DNA of 39,419 bases from Streptomyces sp. UW30 (GTDB taxonomy: Bacteria > Actinomycetota > Actinomycetes > Streptomycetales > Streptomycetaceae): the NCBI RefSeq assembly GCF_008042075.1, contig NZ_RDBN01000037.1, positions 191,906-231,324 on the forward strand, in the 5' to 3' direction. Every line of letters starts with the position of its first letter. The stretch's first letter is position 1. The position numbers and the translations under genes are program-made. Below are positions 8,141 through 16,076 of the stretch, in pieces. The notes under the pieces are model-generated. The model worked only from the letters and a program-made list of their open reading frames with translations, did not search any database and was not told where the DNA came from.

Positions 8141-9229
8141 CTAGGCCCACCCCCCTTGCCGCCGCCGAGTCCGACGCAGCAGCCAGAAGAAGAACGGACT
8201 CCCCAGCAGGGCGGTGAGCACCCCGAGCGGCAGCTCCGCGGGGGCGGCGACCGTACGGGCCGTCAGATCGGCGGCAAGGAGCACCACCGCGCCGAGCAGA
8301 GCACTCGCCGGAACCAGGAAGCGATGACCCGACCCCGCCGCCATCCGCAGCAGATGCGGCACGACGAGACCGACGAAGCTGATGATCCCGGAAACGCTCA
8401 CCGCGGCGGCCGTCAGCAGGGCGATGACCAGCACGAGCACGATCCGCAGCCGCTCCACGTCAACGCCCAGATGCCGCGCGGGCCGCTCGCCGAGGGCCAG
8501 CAGGTCCAGCCGGCGGGCGTACAGCGGCGCCACGGCCAGTCCGAGCGCGGCGCACGGCAGTACGGCCAGTACCTTCGGCCAGGTCGCCTGGGAGAGCGAG
8601 CCGAGCTGCCAGAAGGTGATCTGCTGGATGGCGGCGGCATCCGCGAAGAACAGGAACAGACCGATCACCGCCCCGCCGAAGGCGTTCACGGCGATGCCGG
8701 TGAGGATCAGCGTCACGACTTCCGTACGGCCGCCGGAGCGCGACATGGCGTAGACGAGGAGGACGGTGGCGAGTCCGGCGATGAACGCGAAGACGGAGAC
8801 CGTCCAGGTGCCGAGGAAGTTCACGCCGAGCGCGATGGCGCCGACCGCACCGACCGCCGCGCCCGAGGAGACGCCGATGACGCCGGGCTCGGCGAGGGGG
8901 TTGCCGAACACGCCCTGCATCAGCGCGCCGGCGCAGCCGAGGGAGGCGCCGATGAGGAGGGCGAGGACGATGCGTGGGAGGCGGACGTTCCACAGGACCG
9001 ACTCGGCGACCCGGTCGAGCTGCGTACCGCCGAGTCCGACGCGGTGCTGCACGGAGGCGAGGACGTCACCGAGCGGCACCGGGTACGCGCCGATGCCCGC
9101 GGCGATCGGGGTCAGCACGAGGAGGGTGAGGACCAGTCCTGCGGTCAGCAGCCAGGCGGTGGTGTGGCGTCCGGGCGGTGGAGCGTGGTCCGGGGCCGCC
9201 TCGGGGGCGGTCTTCTCCAGTACGGTCAC
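8141..9229 (-). CDS. hmuU: FecCD-family iron/haem ABC transporter permease (HmuU-like)
   Basis: A 362-residue permease with about nine to ten hydrophobic segments and the FecCD family landmarks RLPRIVLALLIGASLGCAGALMQGVFGNPLAEPGVIGVSSGAA near residues 85-130 and GIISFVGLVVPHLLR in the second half. It forms the membrane channel for haem, vitamin B12 or siderophore import. The start is GTG 9229, preceded by GGGGGAA. The iron box at 9271-9289 lies about 40 bp upstream. No periplasmic binding-protein gene (hmuT) is found next to it, which is unusual because the order hmuT-hmuU-hmuV is the common one. Confidence 0.9.
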   Translation of the reverse strand: MTVLEKTAPEAAPDHAPPPGRHTTAWLLTAGLVLTLLVLTPIAAGIGAYPVPLGDVLASVQHRVGLGGTQLDRVAESVLWNVRLPRIVLALLIGASLGCAGALMQGVFGNPLAEPGVIGVSSGAAVGAVGAIALGVNFLGTWTVSVFAFIAGLATVLLVYAMSRSGGRTEVVTLILTGIAVNAFGGAVIGLFLFFADAAAIQQITFWQLGSLSQATWPKVLAVLPCAALGLAVAPLYARRLDLLALGERPARHLGVDVERLRIVLVLVIALLTAAAVSVSGIISFVGLVVPHLLRMAAGSGHRFLVPASALLGAVVLLAADLTARTVAAPAELPLGVLTALLGSPFFFWLLRRTRRRQGGWA

Positions 9230-9270
9230 GCTGCTTCCCCCTAGTGGAGCTCACCGTTTCGGCAGGTAGT

Positions 9271-9289
9271 TTAGGTTAGCCTTGCCTTT
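9271..9289. promoter_or_regulatory. DtxR/DmdR-type iron box between hmuU and the PhzF gene
   Basis: Begins TTAGGTTAG and matches the 19-bp DtxR consensus at 14 positions; the right half is degenerate. A possible minus-strand -10 TAAACT (complement of 9268-9273) overlaps its edge, so hmuU is the most likely target. The divergent PhzF-like gene begins 67 bp away and could be affected too. Confidence 0.7.
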
Positions 9290-9356
9290 GTTCGCCATGG
9301 GGGCCGCTCCCGTGCCCGCCGCTGCCCGCCCGCCCGCGCGGTGCTTGAATGCCCCC

Positions 9357-10001
9357 GTGACTGACTACGACGTCCTGCGCGTCTTCTGCGGGCCGACGGG
9401 CGGATACGGCAACGAGCTCGGCGTCGTCCGCGAGGGTTCGGTGATCCCCGAGCGCGGCGAGCGGCAGGCGTTCGCGGCGAAGCTCGGGTTCAGCGAGACC
9501 GTGTTCGTGGACGACCCCGAGCGCGGGGTCATCGACATCTATACGCCCTCCGTGCGGCTGCCCTTCGCCGGGTATCCCTGCGTCGGTACGGCCTGGCTTC
9601 TCGACGTGCCCGAGCTGGTCACCCCCGCCGGTGTGGTGGGCGCCCGGATCGACGGGGAGTTCTGCTGGATCGAGGCCCGGCCGCAGTGGGCGCCGCCGCG
9701 CACCCTGCGGCAGTACGGCAGCGCCCGCGAGGTCGACGCACTCGCCGTGCCCCCGCAAGGGGAGTGGATATACGCCTGGGCCTGGGAGGAAGAGGCCGCC
9801 GGCCGTGTCCGCGCCCGAGGGTTTCCCGGCCGGGGAGACGGCATCGAGGAGGACGAGGCGACGGGCGCGGCCGCCATGCAGCTCACCCACCGGCTCGGCC
9901 GGGCGCTCAACATCACGCAGGGCGCGGGCTCGCAGCTTCTGACGGCTCCTCAGCCCGGGGACTGGATCGAACTCGGCGGCCGGGTGGTCCTGGAGCGCTG
10001 A
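9357..10001 (+). CDS. PhzF-family epimerase/isomerase-like protein
   Basis: A 214-residue protein with PhzF-fold signatures: an N-terminal YGNELGVV (the usual GNPxAVV position), GFSETVFV with the conserved glutamate, and a C-terminal EDEATGAAAMQL (usual EDPATGSA). The motif around residue 65 reads PFAGYPCVGTA, where most members have a histidine (AGHPTxGT); the Tyr substitution suggests altered or absent isomerase chemistry. It is also shorter than the usual 260-300 residues. GTG 9357 has no ribosome binding site; TTGAAT lies 6 nt upstream, so it may be leaderless. It is divergent from hmuU across an iron box and ends 5 bp before the convergent haem oxygenase stop. Substrate unknown. Confidence 0.75.
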   Translation: MTDYDVLRVFCGPTGGYGNELGVVREGSVIPERGERQAFAAKLGFSETVFVDDPERGVIDIYTPSVRLPFAGYPCVGTAWLLDVPELVTPAGVVGARIDGEFCWIEARPQWAPPRTLRQYGSAREVDALAVPPQGEWIYAWAWEEEAAGRVRARGFPGRGDGIEEDEATGAAAMQLTHRLGRALNITQGAGSQLLTAPQPGDWIELGGRVVLER

Positions 10002-10006
10002 CGGCC

Positions 10007-10654
10007 TCACGCCGACAGCGGGAACTCCTCGCCCAGTGCCCGGAACACCGCCGTGTTCAGCGCGAACGCCCGCTTGCACTCCGCCACGATCCGCTGCTTC
10101 TCCAGGTCGTCCGCGCGCACGGCGTCCAGCAGCTCCCGGTAACTCCGCTTGAACGCGGCCGGGTTGGAGATCTGCTCGAAGACATAGAACCGGACCCCGT
10201 CGCCCTTGCGCGCGAAACCCCAGGTCTTCTCCGCCTTGTCGCGGATGATCTGGCCGCCGGAGAGGTCGCCGAGGTAGCGGGTGTAGTGGTGGGCGATGTA
10301 GCCGGCCGGCCACTGCCGGGCGCACTCCCGGACCCGCTCCGCGTAGGCCTCGGTGGCCGGCAGGGCGGACACCCGTGAGCGCCACTGGGGGCCCCGCAGA
10401 TGCGCCAGGTCCCGCTCCAGCGACGCCTGCCGGAACAGCTCCGGCTGGATGAACGGACCGGCCACCGGGTCCGACGCCAGCCGCTCGGCGCCGGCCTCGA
10501 GGGCCTCGTACACGAACCACAGCTGCTCGGTGTACCGCGCGTACGCGTCCACGCCCAGCCTGCCGCCGAGCATGTCGCTCATGAACGTCGAGGTCTCCGC
10601 CTGCACGTGCTCTTCGTGGGAGGCGGTGCGGATGACTGTCGAGAAGGAGTCCAT
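10007..10654 (-). CDS. hmuO: Biliverdin-producing haem oxygenase
   Basis: A 215-residue haem oxygenase of the HmuO/HO-1 family, which opens haem to biliverdin, CO and ferrous iron. The proximal histidine lies in EEHVQAE (His16), and the distal helix motif GDLSGGQ is complete at residues 129-135; PAGYIAHHYTRYLGDLSGG is typical of the family. No ribosome binding site precedes ATG 10654; a -10 (GAAAAT) lies 6 nt upstream, with -35 TTGACT 18 bp before it, so the mRNA is probably leaderless. The iron box fills the spacer of this promoter, so strong iron repression is expected. With the permease/ATPase pair it supports a haem-iron acquisition role for this region. Confidence 0.95.
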   Translation of the reverse strand: MDSFSTVIRTASHEEHVQAETSTFMSDMLGGRLGVDAYARYTEQLWFVYEALEAGAERLASDPVAGPFIQPELFRQASLERDLAHLRGPQWRSRVSALPATEAYAERVRECARQWPAGYIAHHYTRYLGDLSGGQIIRDKAEKTWGFARKGDGVRFYVFEQISNPAAFKRSYRELLDAVRADDLEKQRIVAECKRAFALNTAVFRALGEEFPLSA

Positions 10655-10666
10655 ACCGACATTTTC

Positions 10667-10685
10667 TGAGGTTAGGCTTACCTAA
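10667..10685. promoter_or_regulatory. Strong DtxR/DmdR iron box in the haem oxygenase promoter
   Basis: Matches the DtxR consensus at 17 of 19 positions, the best of the four in this window. On the minus strand it lies exactly between a -35 TTGACT (complement of 10685-10690) and a -10 GAAAAT (complement of 10661-10666), so the operator occupies the promoter spacer. Confidence 0.88.
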
Positions 10686-10729
10686 GTCAATAGGTTTGCC
10701 GACGTCATGTCGGTAAAAGCGTACCGAGA

Positions 10730-10757
10730 AAACCCGCCCTCCGCAGAGGACGGGTTT
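10730..10757 (-). terminator. Rho-independent-type terminator of map
   Basis: Read on the minus strand, a 12-bp stem (one G-U pair) with a 4-nt loop lies 22 bp after the map stop and is followed by TTTT. It separates map from the haem oxygenase promoter. Confidence 0.8.
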
Positions 10758-10778
10758 CGACGGAACGTACGACTTCGG

Positions 10779-11636
10779 CTACGGCAGCGTCAGGATCTCC
10801 GCGCCTGTCTCCGTCACCACCAGCGTGTGCTCGAACTGCGCGGTGCGCCCGCGGTCCTTCGTGACGACCGTCCAGCCGTCGTCCCACATGTCGTACTCGT
10901 GCGTGCCCAGCGTCAGCATCGGCTCGATCGTGAAGGTCATCCCGGGCTGGATGACCGTCGTCGCGTGCGGGCTGTCGTAGTGCGGGATGATCAGGCCCGA
11001 GTGGAAGGACGAGTTGATGCCGTGGCCGGTGAAGTCGCGGACCACGCCGTAGCCGAAGCGCTTGGCGTACGACTCGATCACGCGGCCGATGATGTTGATC
11101 TGACGGCCCGGCCTGACCGCCTTGATCGCGCGGTTCAGGGACTCGCGGGTGCGCTCCACCAGCAGGCGGCTCTCCTCGTCGACGTCACCCACCAGGTACG
11201 TGGCGTTGTTGTCGCCGTGCACCCCGCCGATGTACGCCGTCACGTCGAGGTTGACGATGTCGCCGTCGCGCAGGACCGTGGAGTCCGGGATGCCGTGGCA
11301 GATCACCTCGTTGACGCTGGTGCACAGGGACTTCGGGAAGCCGCGGTAGCCGAGCGTCGAGGGGTAGGCGCCGTGGTCGCACATGTAGTCGTGCGCCACC
11401 TTGTCCAGCTCGTCCGTCGTCACACCCGGCGCGATCAGCTTCGCCGCCTCGGCCATCGCACGCGCGGCGATACGGCCGGCGACCCGCATCGCCTCGACGA
11501 TCTCCGGAGTCTGCACCTCCGGACCCGTGTACGGCGTCGGCGCGGGCTTGCCGACGTACTCGGGCCGGCGGATGTTTCCGGGCACGGAACGGGTGGGAGA
11601 CAGCTCCCCTGGTACGAGCAGCGACTGGCCAGACAT
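10779..11636 (-). CDS. map: Methionine aminopeptidase, type I
   Basis: A 285-residue enzyme that removes the initiator methionine from new proteins. The dinuclear-metal ligands are all visible: two Asp in [17 protein letters not shown], His in TGHGI, Glu in TIEPML and Glu in FEHTLVVT. The proline-containing N-terminal extension of about 40 residues ([21 protein letters not shown]) is typical of the actinobacterial long form, which can dock on the ribosome. ATG 11636 is chosen by that conserved N-terminus. No Shine-Dalgarno sequence is present; TAGACT lies 7 nt upstream, so it may be leaderless. It is divergent from the small gene at 11695. Confidence 0.96.
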   Translation of the reverse strand: MSGQSLLVPGELSPTRSVPGNIRRPEYVGKPAPTPYTGPEVQTPEIVEAMRVAGRIAARAMAEAAKLIAPGVTTDELDKVAHDYMCDHGAYPSTLGYRGFPKSLCTSVNEVICHGIPDSTVLRDGDIVNLDVTAYIGGVHGDNNATYLVGDVDEESRLLVERTRESLNRAIKAVRPGRQINIIGRVIESYAKRFGYGVVRDFTGHGINSSFHSGLIIPHYDSPHATTVIQPGMTFTIEPMLTLGTHEYDMWDDGWTVVTKDRGRTAQFEHTLVVTETGAEILTLP

Positions 11637-11694
11637 GCCAGCGAGTCTAACCAGCGGCCATGGGGGAACATGTCGGTGGCGAGAGGAGCTGGTC

Positions 11695-11925
11695 ATGGCC
11701 TTGTTCAAGAAGCGCACGGTCGGGAAGCCCGGCGAGTGGTACTACTGCCTCGTCCACAAGAAGGTCGAGGAGGGGCCGGACTGCCCGGCCAAGGACCGTT
11801 TCGGGCCCTACGCCACCCGCGGGGAGGCCCAGCAGGCGATGGACCTCGCGCGGGAGCGCAACCTGGAGTGGGAGAACGACCCGCGGTGGCACGACGCCCC
11901 CACGGGCCCTGCGGACGACACCTGA
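11695..11925 (+). CDS. Conserved small actinobacterial protein of unknown function
   Basis: A 76-residue protein starting [21 protein letters not shown], with the conserved-looking segments [21 protein letters not shown] and [11 protein letters not shown]. One CxxxH pair (CLVH) and a second Cys lie near the N-terminus, but there is no complete metal site. The central [18 protein letters not shown] pattern resembles a short substrate-channelling or SPOR-like motif; this is a resemblance only. ATG 11695 has GAGGAG about 6 nt upstream. It is divergent from map by 58 bp, and its stop TGA abuts the convergent exporter's stop in TGATCA (11923-11928). Confidence 0.8.
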   Translation: MALFKKRTVGKPGEWYYCLVHKKVEEGPDCPAKDRFGPYATRGEAQQAMDLARERNLEWENDPRWHDAPTGPADDT

Positions 11926-13257
11926 TCAGCCCGGCGCCGGTTCCGGTGCGGCTGCTGCCGCCGTCCGCTGCTCCCGCAGCCGTACCGCGTGCTCGTTCGT
12001 GCGCGCGTCGTACGTCATCAGCTTCGGCAGGCACAGCGCCAGCAGCCCCACCGCGCCCACGCACAGCAGGCCGCCCGACCAGACGGAGGTCCGTACGCCC
12101 TTCCAGGCCGCGACGCCGCCCATGTAGGTCTGGCCCAGTTGCGGGCCCACCGAGTACGACAGCAGTTCGATCCCGGCGAGCCGGCCGCGCAGCTCGTCCG
12201 GGATCGTCTGGTTCCACATCACTCCGCGGAAGACGCCGCTGACCATGTCGGCCGCGCCGCCGAGCGCCAGGAACAGCAGCACCAGCCATACGTTCCGCGA
12301 CACACCGGCGGCCGCCACGGCCACGCCCCACAGCGCGGCCGCCAGCACCACGGCCCGCCCGTGCCGGTGCACCCGCGAGGTCCAGCCGCTGGTCAGGCTC
12401 ACCACCATCGCGCCGGCCGGCATCGCGGCGTACATCAGGCCCAGCGACCAGGGGGCGTTCAGCTCGTCCGCGAGGAACGGCAGCACTGCGAGCGGCAGCG
12501 CGAACAGCATCGCCGCGATGTCGACGACATACGTGCCGAGCAGCTCCTTGCGGCTCCAGGCGTACCGGGCGCCCTCGGCGATGGCCTTCAGGGACGGCTT
12601 CGCGGCCTCGTGGGAGGCGGGGGAGGGGGCGAGGCCGATGACGAAGACGACAGATACGACGAACGTCACCAGGTCCGCGCCGTACGCCCAGCCGAGCCCC
12701 GCGTACGCGACGACCACACCGGCCAGGGCGGGACCCGCGACACCGCCGACCTGCCAGCGCAGCGCGTTGAGCGAGGCGGCCGCCGGGAGATGGTCGTGGG
12801 CGACGATCCGGGGCAACAGGGCGTCCATGGCCGGGCGCTGGACCGACACCAGCGCGGAGGACAGGGCGGCCACGACGTACAGCGGCCAGATCGCGGGGCT
12901 CGGCAGCAGCGCGTTGACCAGCAGCACCGCGCTCAGCACCGCCTGCCCGGCCTCCGTCCACACGATCAGCCGCCGCTTGTCGAGCGCGTCGGCGAGCGCG
13001 CCCCCGTACAGCCCGAACACGATCAGCGGCACCAGCTCCACGGCCCCGATCGCCCCCACCGCCGCGGCGGACCCGGTGAGCTCCTTGATCTGCACGGGCA
13101 GCGCGACGAAGGTCAGGAAGCTGCCGAAGTACGTGATCAGCCCCGCCAGCCACAGCCTCCGGAAGTCGGCGGAGGCCCGCCAGGGGGCGAGGTCGGGGAG
13201 CACGGAGCGAAGGCGGGAGGAAGGGGTGGGGTCGGGTGTGGGGGAGTTGGCGGTCAC
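11926..13257 (-). CDS. MFS transporter, EntS/MFS_3-like
   Basis: A 443-residue major facilitator with about 12 hydrophobic segments; the N-terminal loop (ASADFRRLWLAGLITYFGSFLTF) and GLYGGALADALDKRRLI between helices 2 and 3 are typical of the EntS/MFS_3 exporters, a group that includes siderophore (enterobactin) exporters. Cargo here is unknown; nearby iron genes make a siderophore-related substrate conceivable but there is no iron box in front of it. GTG 13257 is the start; the region before it has no clear ribosome binding site, so a slightly different start is possible. It is convergent with the 76-residue protein. Confidence 0.87.
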   Translation of the reverse strand: MTANSPTPDPTPSSRLRSVLPDLAPWRASADFRRLWLAGLITYFGSFLTFVALPVQIKELTGSAAAVGAIGAVELVPLIVFGLYGGALADALDKRRLIVWTEAGQAVLSAVLLVNALLPSPAIWPLYVVAALSSALVSVQRPAMDALLPRIVAHDHLPAAASLNALRWQVGGVAGPALAGVVVAYAGLGWAYGADLVTFVVSVVFVIGLAPSPASHEAAKPSLKAIAEGARYAWSRKELLGTYVVDIAAMLFALPLAVLPFLADELNAPWSLGLMYAAMPAGAMVVSLTSGWTSRVHRHGRAVVLAAALWGVAVAAAGVSRNVWLVLLFLALGGAADMVSGVFRGVMWNQTIPDELRGRLAGIELLSYSVGPQLGQTYMGGVAAWKGVRTSVWSGGLLCVGAVGLLALCLPKLMTYDARTNEHAVRLREQRTAAAAAPEPAPG

Positions 13258-13421
13258 GAGGGGTCATGGTCGGACGGGTAGGTGGCTGGGGCAACCGGTT
13301 TTCGGGTGGGGTCCAGCCGACGCGATGGCAACGCAGTCCAGGGGCGCGGGGATGCCCCCGACAGCCGATGTCCGCCCGACGACCGCCCGACGGCAGAAGC
13401 CACCCCCGTCATCCGGCGCAT

Positions 13422-14024
13422 TCACCACCGCGGCGGTGGCGGTGCCGTCAGTGACTGCGCCAGCCTCGACAGGCGGTCCCGCAACCGTCGGCGCCCCCGC
13501 CCGGAGGGCACCGCGTTCTCGCCCGCCGCCGCGCTCACCAGGTGCTGCACCGTGTCCAGGTCCAGCTCCGCGCCCTGCGGCACGACCAGCCGCTCGTGGG
13601 CCATCGTCGTCAGCTCTCCCTCGCCGGTGCCGAGCGCCAGCACGGTCGCCCCGGCCCGCCGGGCGTCGTGCACCCGTTCCAGCAGCGGTGCCCCCGGCTC
13701 GGCGGGCGACACCACCAGCAGCGTCTCGCCGCGCCGCGCCGCCGCCAACCGCCCGAGCCCGACCGCCAGATGGGCCGGATCCGAGGCGCGCGCGTCATGC
13801 CGTACGAGGGTGGGAGCGAGCTCCGGCGTTCCCGACCACGCGGCCTCGTCCACCAGATGGGCCGCCAGATGCCACGGCTCGTACTCCCGCGTGCCGACCA
13901 GCAGCAGCCCGCCGCCGTGCGCCACCGCCGACGCCCGCAGCGCGCCCGCGAACCGCCGGGTCGACCCCAACCATTCGGTTCCGGCGAGTACTTCGCGCAG
14001 CAACGCGACACGTACGGCATCCAT
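13422..14024 (-). CDS. Putative SIS-like (sugar isomerase fold) protein
   Basis: A 200-residue cytoplasmic protein. Two stretches look like the halves of a Rossmann-like SIS domain: GGLLLVGTREYEPWHLAAHLVDEA near residues 38-61, and ETLLVVSPAEPGAPLLERVHDARRAGATVLALGTGEGELTTMAHERLVVP near residues 100-150, which follows the usual order of a Ser-containing strand, a helix, a second strand and a final membrane-facing strand. I do not see a complete phosphosugar-binding signature, so the assignment is tentative. It lies divergently from the sialidase gene (142-bp gap), which would fit a shared role in amino-sugar use. Confidence 0.55.
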   Translation of the reverse strand: MDAVRVALLREVLAGTEWLGSTRRFAGALRASAVAHGGGLLLVGTREYEPWHLAAHLVDEAAWSGTPELAPTLVRHDARASDPAHLAVGLGRLAAARRGETLLVVSPAEPGAPLLERVHDARRAGATVLALGTGEGELTTMAHERLVVPQGAELDLDTVQHLVSAAAGENAVPSGRGRRRLRDRLSRLAQSLTAPPPPRW

Positions 14025-14166
14025 GCGACCGCATCCTGCCGTAACCGACCACTCGTGACCCGGAGTTCACCACGAATTCGCCCAACCTGGGCAGAGGCAG
14101 TCGTTACCCGTCCGTACCGCGACCACCCGCCGCCGGGCCGTGGCGGCCGGCCTCCGAGGAGCCCTC

Positions 14167-15240
14167 ATGACAGAGACCAGCGTCCCCTTCCGCGCCGGCC
14201 GCGAGGGCTACGCGAGCTTCCGTATCCCGGCCGTCGTCGCCACCGCCTCCGGCACGCTCCTCGCCTTCTGCGAGGGCCGGGTCAACTCCGCCCGCGACTA
14301 CGGGCACATCGACATCGTCCTGAAGCGGTCGACGGACGGCGGCCACACCTGGGGTCCCCTCACGGTGGCCGCCGACAACAACTGGCACCTCGCCGGGAAC
14401 CCCGCCCCCGTCGTCCTCGACTCCGGTCGCATCCTGCTCGTCTACGTCCGCTCCACCGCCGGCGCCAGCGAGGACGCCATCCTCCGCGGCGAGGTGAGCG
14501 ACACCGACGGCCGCCGGGTCTGGGTGCGCCACAGCGACGACGACGGCGTCACCTGGTCGAGCTCGAAGGAGATCACCGCACAGGTGAAGAAGCCGGGATG
14601 GCGCTGGTACGCCACCACGCCCGGCCACGCGATCCAGCTGGGCACCGGACGGGTCGTCGTCGCCGCCAACCACACGATCCCGCCCGCCGGCACCGACAGC
14701 GGCACGGAGGCCAGGTACAACAGCGGCCACTGCCTGCTCAGCGACGACCGCGGGGCCACCTGGCGCATCGGCTACATCGACGAGAACACCGACGGCTACA
14801 TCAACGTCAACGAGAGCACGGCCGCCGAACTCCCCGACGGCCGCGTCTACTTCAACACCCGCAACGACTCCGTGTCGCCCGGCAACCGCGCCGACGCCTA
14901 CTCCGACGACGGCGGTCAGACGCTGGTCAAGCCCTTCCGCCCGCAGGCCGGCCTCGTCGCCCCCATCTGCGAGGGCAGCGTGCTCCAGCTCCGCGACCCG
15001 GACGTGCTCCTCTTCTCCGGTCCCGCCGACCCGGCCGCCCGCGCCCTGATGACGATCCGCGTCTCCACCGACCACGGCGTCACCTGGCGGTCCGCATACA
15101 CGGCGGACGGGCTGCCCGCCGCGTACTCGGACCTGGTCCGGATCGACGAGGAGACGGTCGGACTCCTCTACGAGACCGGTGACTTCGGGCCGTACGAGAG
15201 CATCACCTTCCGAAGGGTGCCCGTGAACCGGCTCACCTGA
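14167..15240 (+). CDS. Exo-alpha-sialidase-like protein (GH33 type, Asp boxes)
   Basis: A 357-residue six-bladed propeller protein. The FRIP motif is present (YASFRIPAVV, Arg19), followed by the acidic SARDYGHIDIV that holds the general acid/base Asp, and four Asp boxes of type SxDxGxTW: STDGGHTW, SDDDGVTW, SDDRGATW and STDHGVTW. CEGS and the late LLYETGDFGPYESITF provide the Glu and Tyr positions. Sialidases release terminal sialic acid from glycans. No signal peptide is visible at the chosen ATG (RBS GAGGAG), so the enzyme appears cytoplasmic or is exported by another route. An in-frame ATG at 14140 lacks a ribosome binding site. Confidence 0.87.
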   Translation: MTETSVPFRAGREGYASFRIPAVVATASGTLLAFCEGRVNSARDYGHIDIVLKRSTDGGHTWGPLTVAADNNWHLAGNPAPVVLDSGRILLVYVRSTAGASEDAILRGEVSDTDGRRVWVRHSDDDGVTWSSSKEITAQVKKPGWRWYATTPGHAIQLGTGRVVVAANHTIPPAGTDSGTEARYNSGHCLLSDDRGATWRIGYIDENTDGYINVNESTAAELPDGRVYFNTRNDSVSPGNRADAYSDDGGQTLVKPFRPQAGLVAPICEGSVLQLRDPDVLLFSGPADPAARALMTIRVSTDHGVTWRSAYTADGLPAAYSDLVRIDEETVGLLYETGDFGPYESITFRRVPVNRLT

Positions 15241-15277
15241 GCCGTCGGCCCGGCACGGGCGGACGTAAAGTCGGCCC

Positions 15278-16003
15278 ATGACCTCTACCGACAGTGCACA
15301 GCAGCCCACCGACGCCCCCGCGAAGGCCCCGGCCAAGGACCCCTGGGACCTCCCCGACGTCTCCGGGCTCGTCGTCGGCGTGCTCGGCGGGACCGGGCCC
15401 CAGGGCAAGGGCCTCGCCTACCGGCTCGCCCGGGCCGGCCAGAAGGTGATCATCGGCTCGCGGGCCGCCGAGCGTGCCCAGGCCGCCGCCGAGGAGCTCG
15501 GGCACGGCGTCGAGGGCGCCGACAACGCCGAGTGCGCGCGGCGCAGCGACATCGTGATCGTCGCCGTGCCGTGGGAGGGCCACGGCAAGACCCTCGAATC
15601 GCTGCGCGAGGACCTGGTCGGCAAGCTGGTCGTCGACTGCGTCAACCCGCTCGGCTTCGACAAGAAGGGCGCCTACGCGTTGAAGCCGCAGGAGGGCAGT
15701 GCCGCCGAGCAGGCCGCCGCCCTGCTGCCCGAGTCGCGGGTGACGGCGGCCTTCCACCATCTGTCGGCGGTGCTGCTGGAGGACCCGGCGATCGACGAGA
15801 TCGACACCGACGTGATGGTGCTCGGGGAGGACCGGGCGGACGTCGAGATCGTCCAGGCGCTGGCCGGCCGTATCCCCGGCATGCGCGGCATCTTCGCGGG
15901 GCGGCTGCGCAACGCGCACCAGGTGGAGTCGCTGGTCGCGAACCTGATCTCGGTGAACCGGCGGTACAAGGCGCACGCGGGGCTCCGCGTCACCGACGTA
16001 TGA
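15278..16003 (+). CDS. npdG: NADPH-dependent F420 reductase (F420H2:NADP+ oxidoreductase)
   Basis: A 241-residue protein with an N-terminal disordered leader of about 30 residues, then the Rossmann motif VVGVLGGTGPQGKGLAYRLARAG, the NADP-phosphate-binding GSR at the end of strand 2, and VIVAVPWEGHGKTL. This is the standard signature of Fno/NpdG, which transfers hydride between NADPH and coenzyme F420. ATG 15278 has no ribosome binding site but TAAAGT ends 6 nt upstream, so it is probably leaderless. The end of the gene lies in a 20-bp tandem duplication (15991-16030). Streptomyces use F420 enzymes in antibiotic and other pathways, so a stand-alone gene is normal. Confidence 0.93.
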   Translation: MTSTDSAQQPTDAPAKAPAKDPWDLPDVSGLVVGVLGGTGPQGKGLAYRLARAGQKVIIGSRAAERAQAAAEELGHGVEGADNAECARRSDIVIVAVPWEGHGKTLESLREDLVGKLVVDCVNPLGFDKKGAYALKPQEGSAAEQAAALLPESRVTAAFHHLSAVLLEDPAIDEIDTDVMVLGEDRADVEIVQALAGRIPGMRGIFAGRLRNAHQVESLVANLISVNRRYKAHAGLRVTDV

Positions 16004-16030
16004 GGGGATGCACCGACGGATGAGGGGATG
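15991..16030 (+). repeat. 20-bp tandem duplication across the npdG stop
   Basis: Two adjacent 20-bp units (15991-16010 and 16011-16030) are identical except for one base (CACCGACGTA against CACCGACGGA). The first unit contains the stop TGA of npdG (16001-16003), so the protein end is unaffected and the second copy is non-coding. Confidence 0.95.
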
Positions 16031-16060
16031 GGGGACACTGTTCGCGTAGCAGTGTCCCCC
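16030..16060 (+). promoter_or_regulatory. Hairpin between npdG and the small membrane protein gene
   Basis: A perfect 11-bp stem (GGGGGACACTG with its complement) and a 9-nt loop. It is not followed by a T-run; instead the ribosome binding site GAAGGAG of the next gene begins directly after it (from 16061). It may act as a weak terminator of npdG, an mRNA stabiliser, or a structure affecting ribosome access to the gene at 16077. Confidence 0.7.
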
Positions 16061-16076
16061 GAAGGAGCCGAGTGAA

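Noticed and set aside
9282..9356. Longer start for the PhzF-like gene beginning in the iron box region
   Set aside because: The extension is Ala/Pro-rich with no homology and would place coding sequence over the promoter.
10696..10716. Imperfect inverted repeat TTGCCGAC/GTCGGTAA beside the haem oxygenase promoter
   Set aside because: It lies between the promoter and the map terminator, with no gene it could plausibly control; may be chance.
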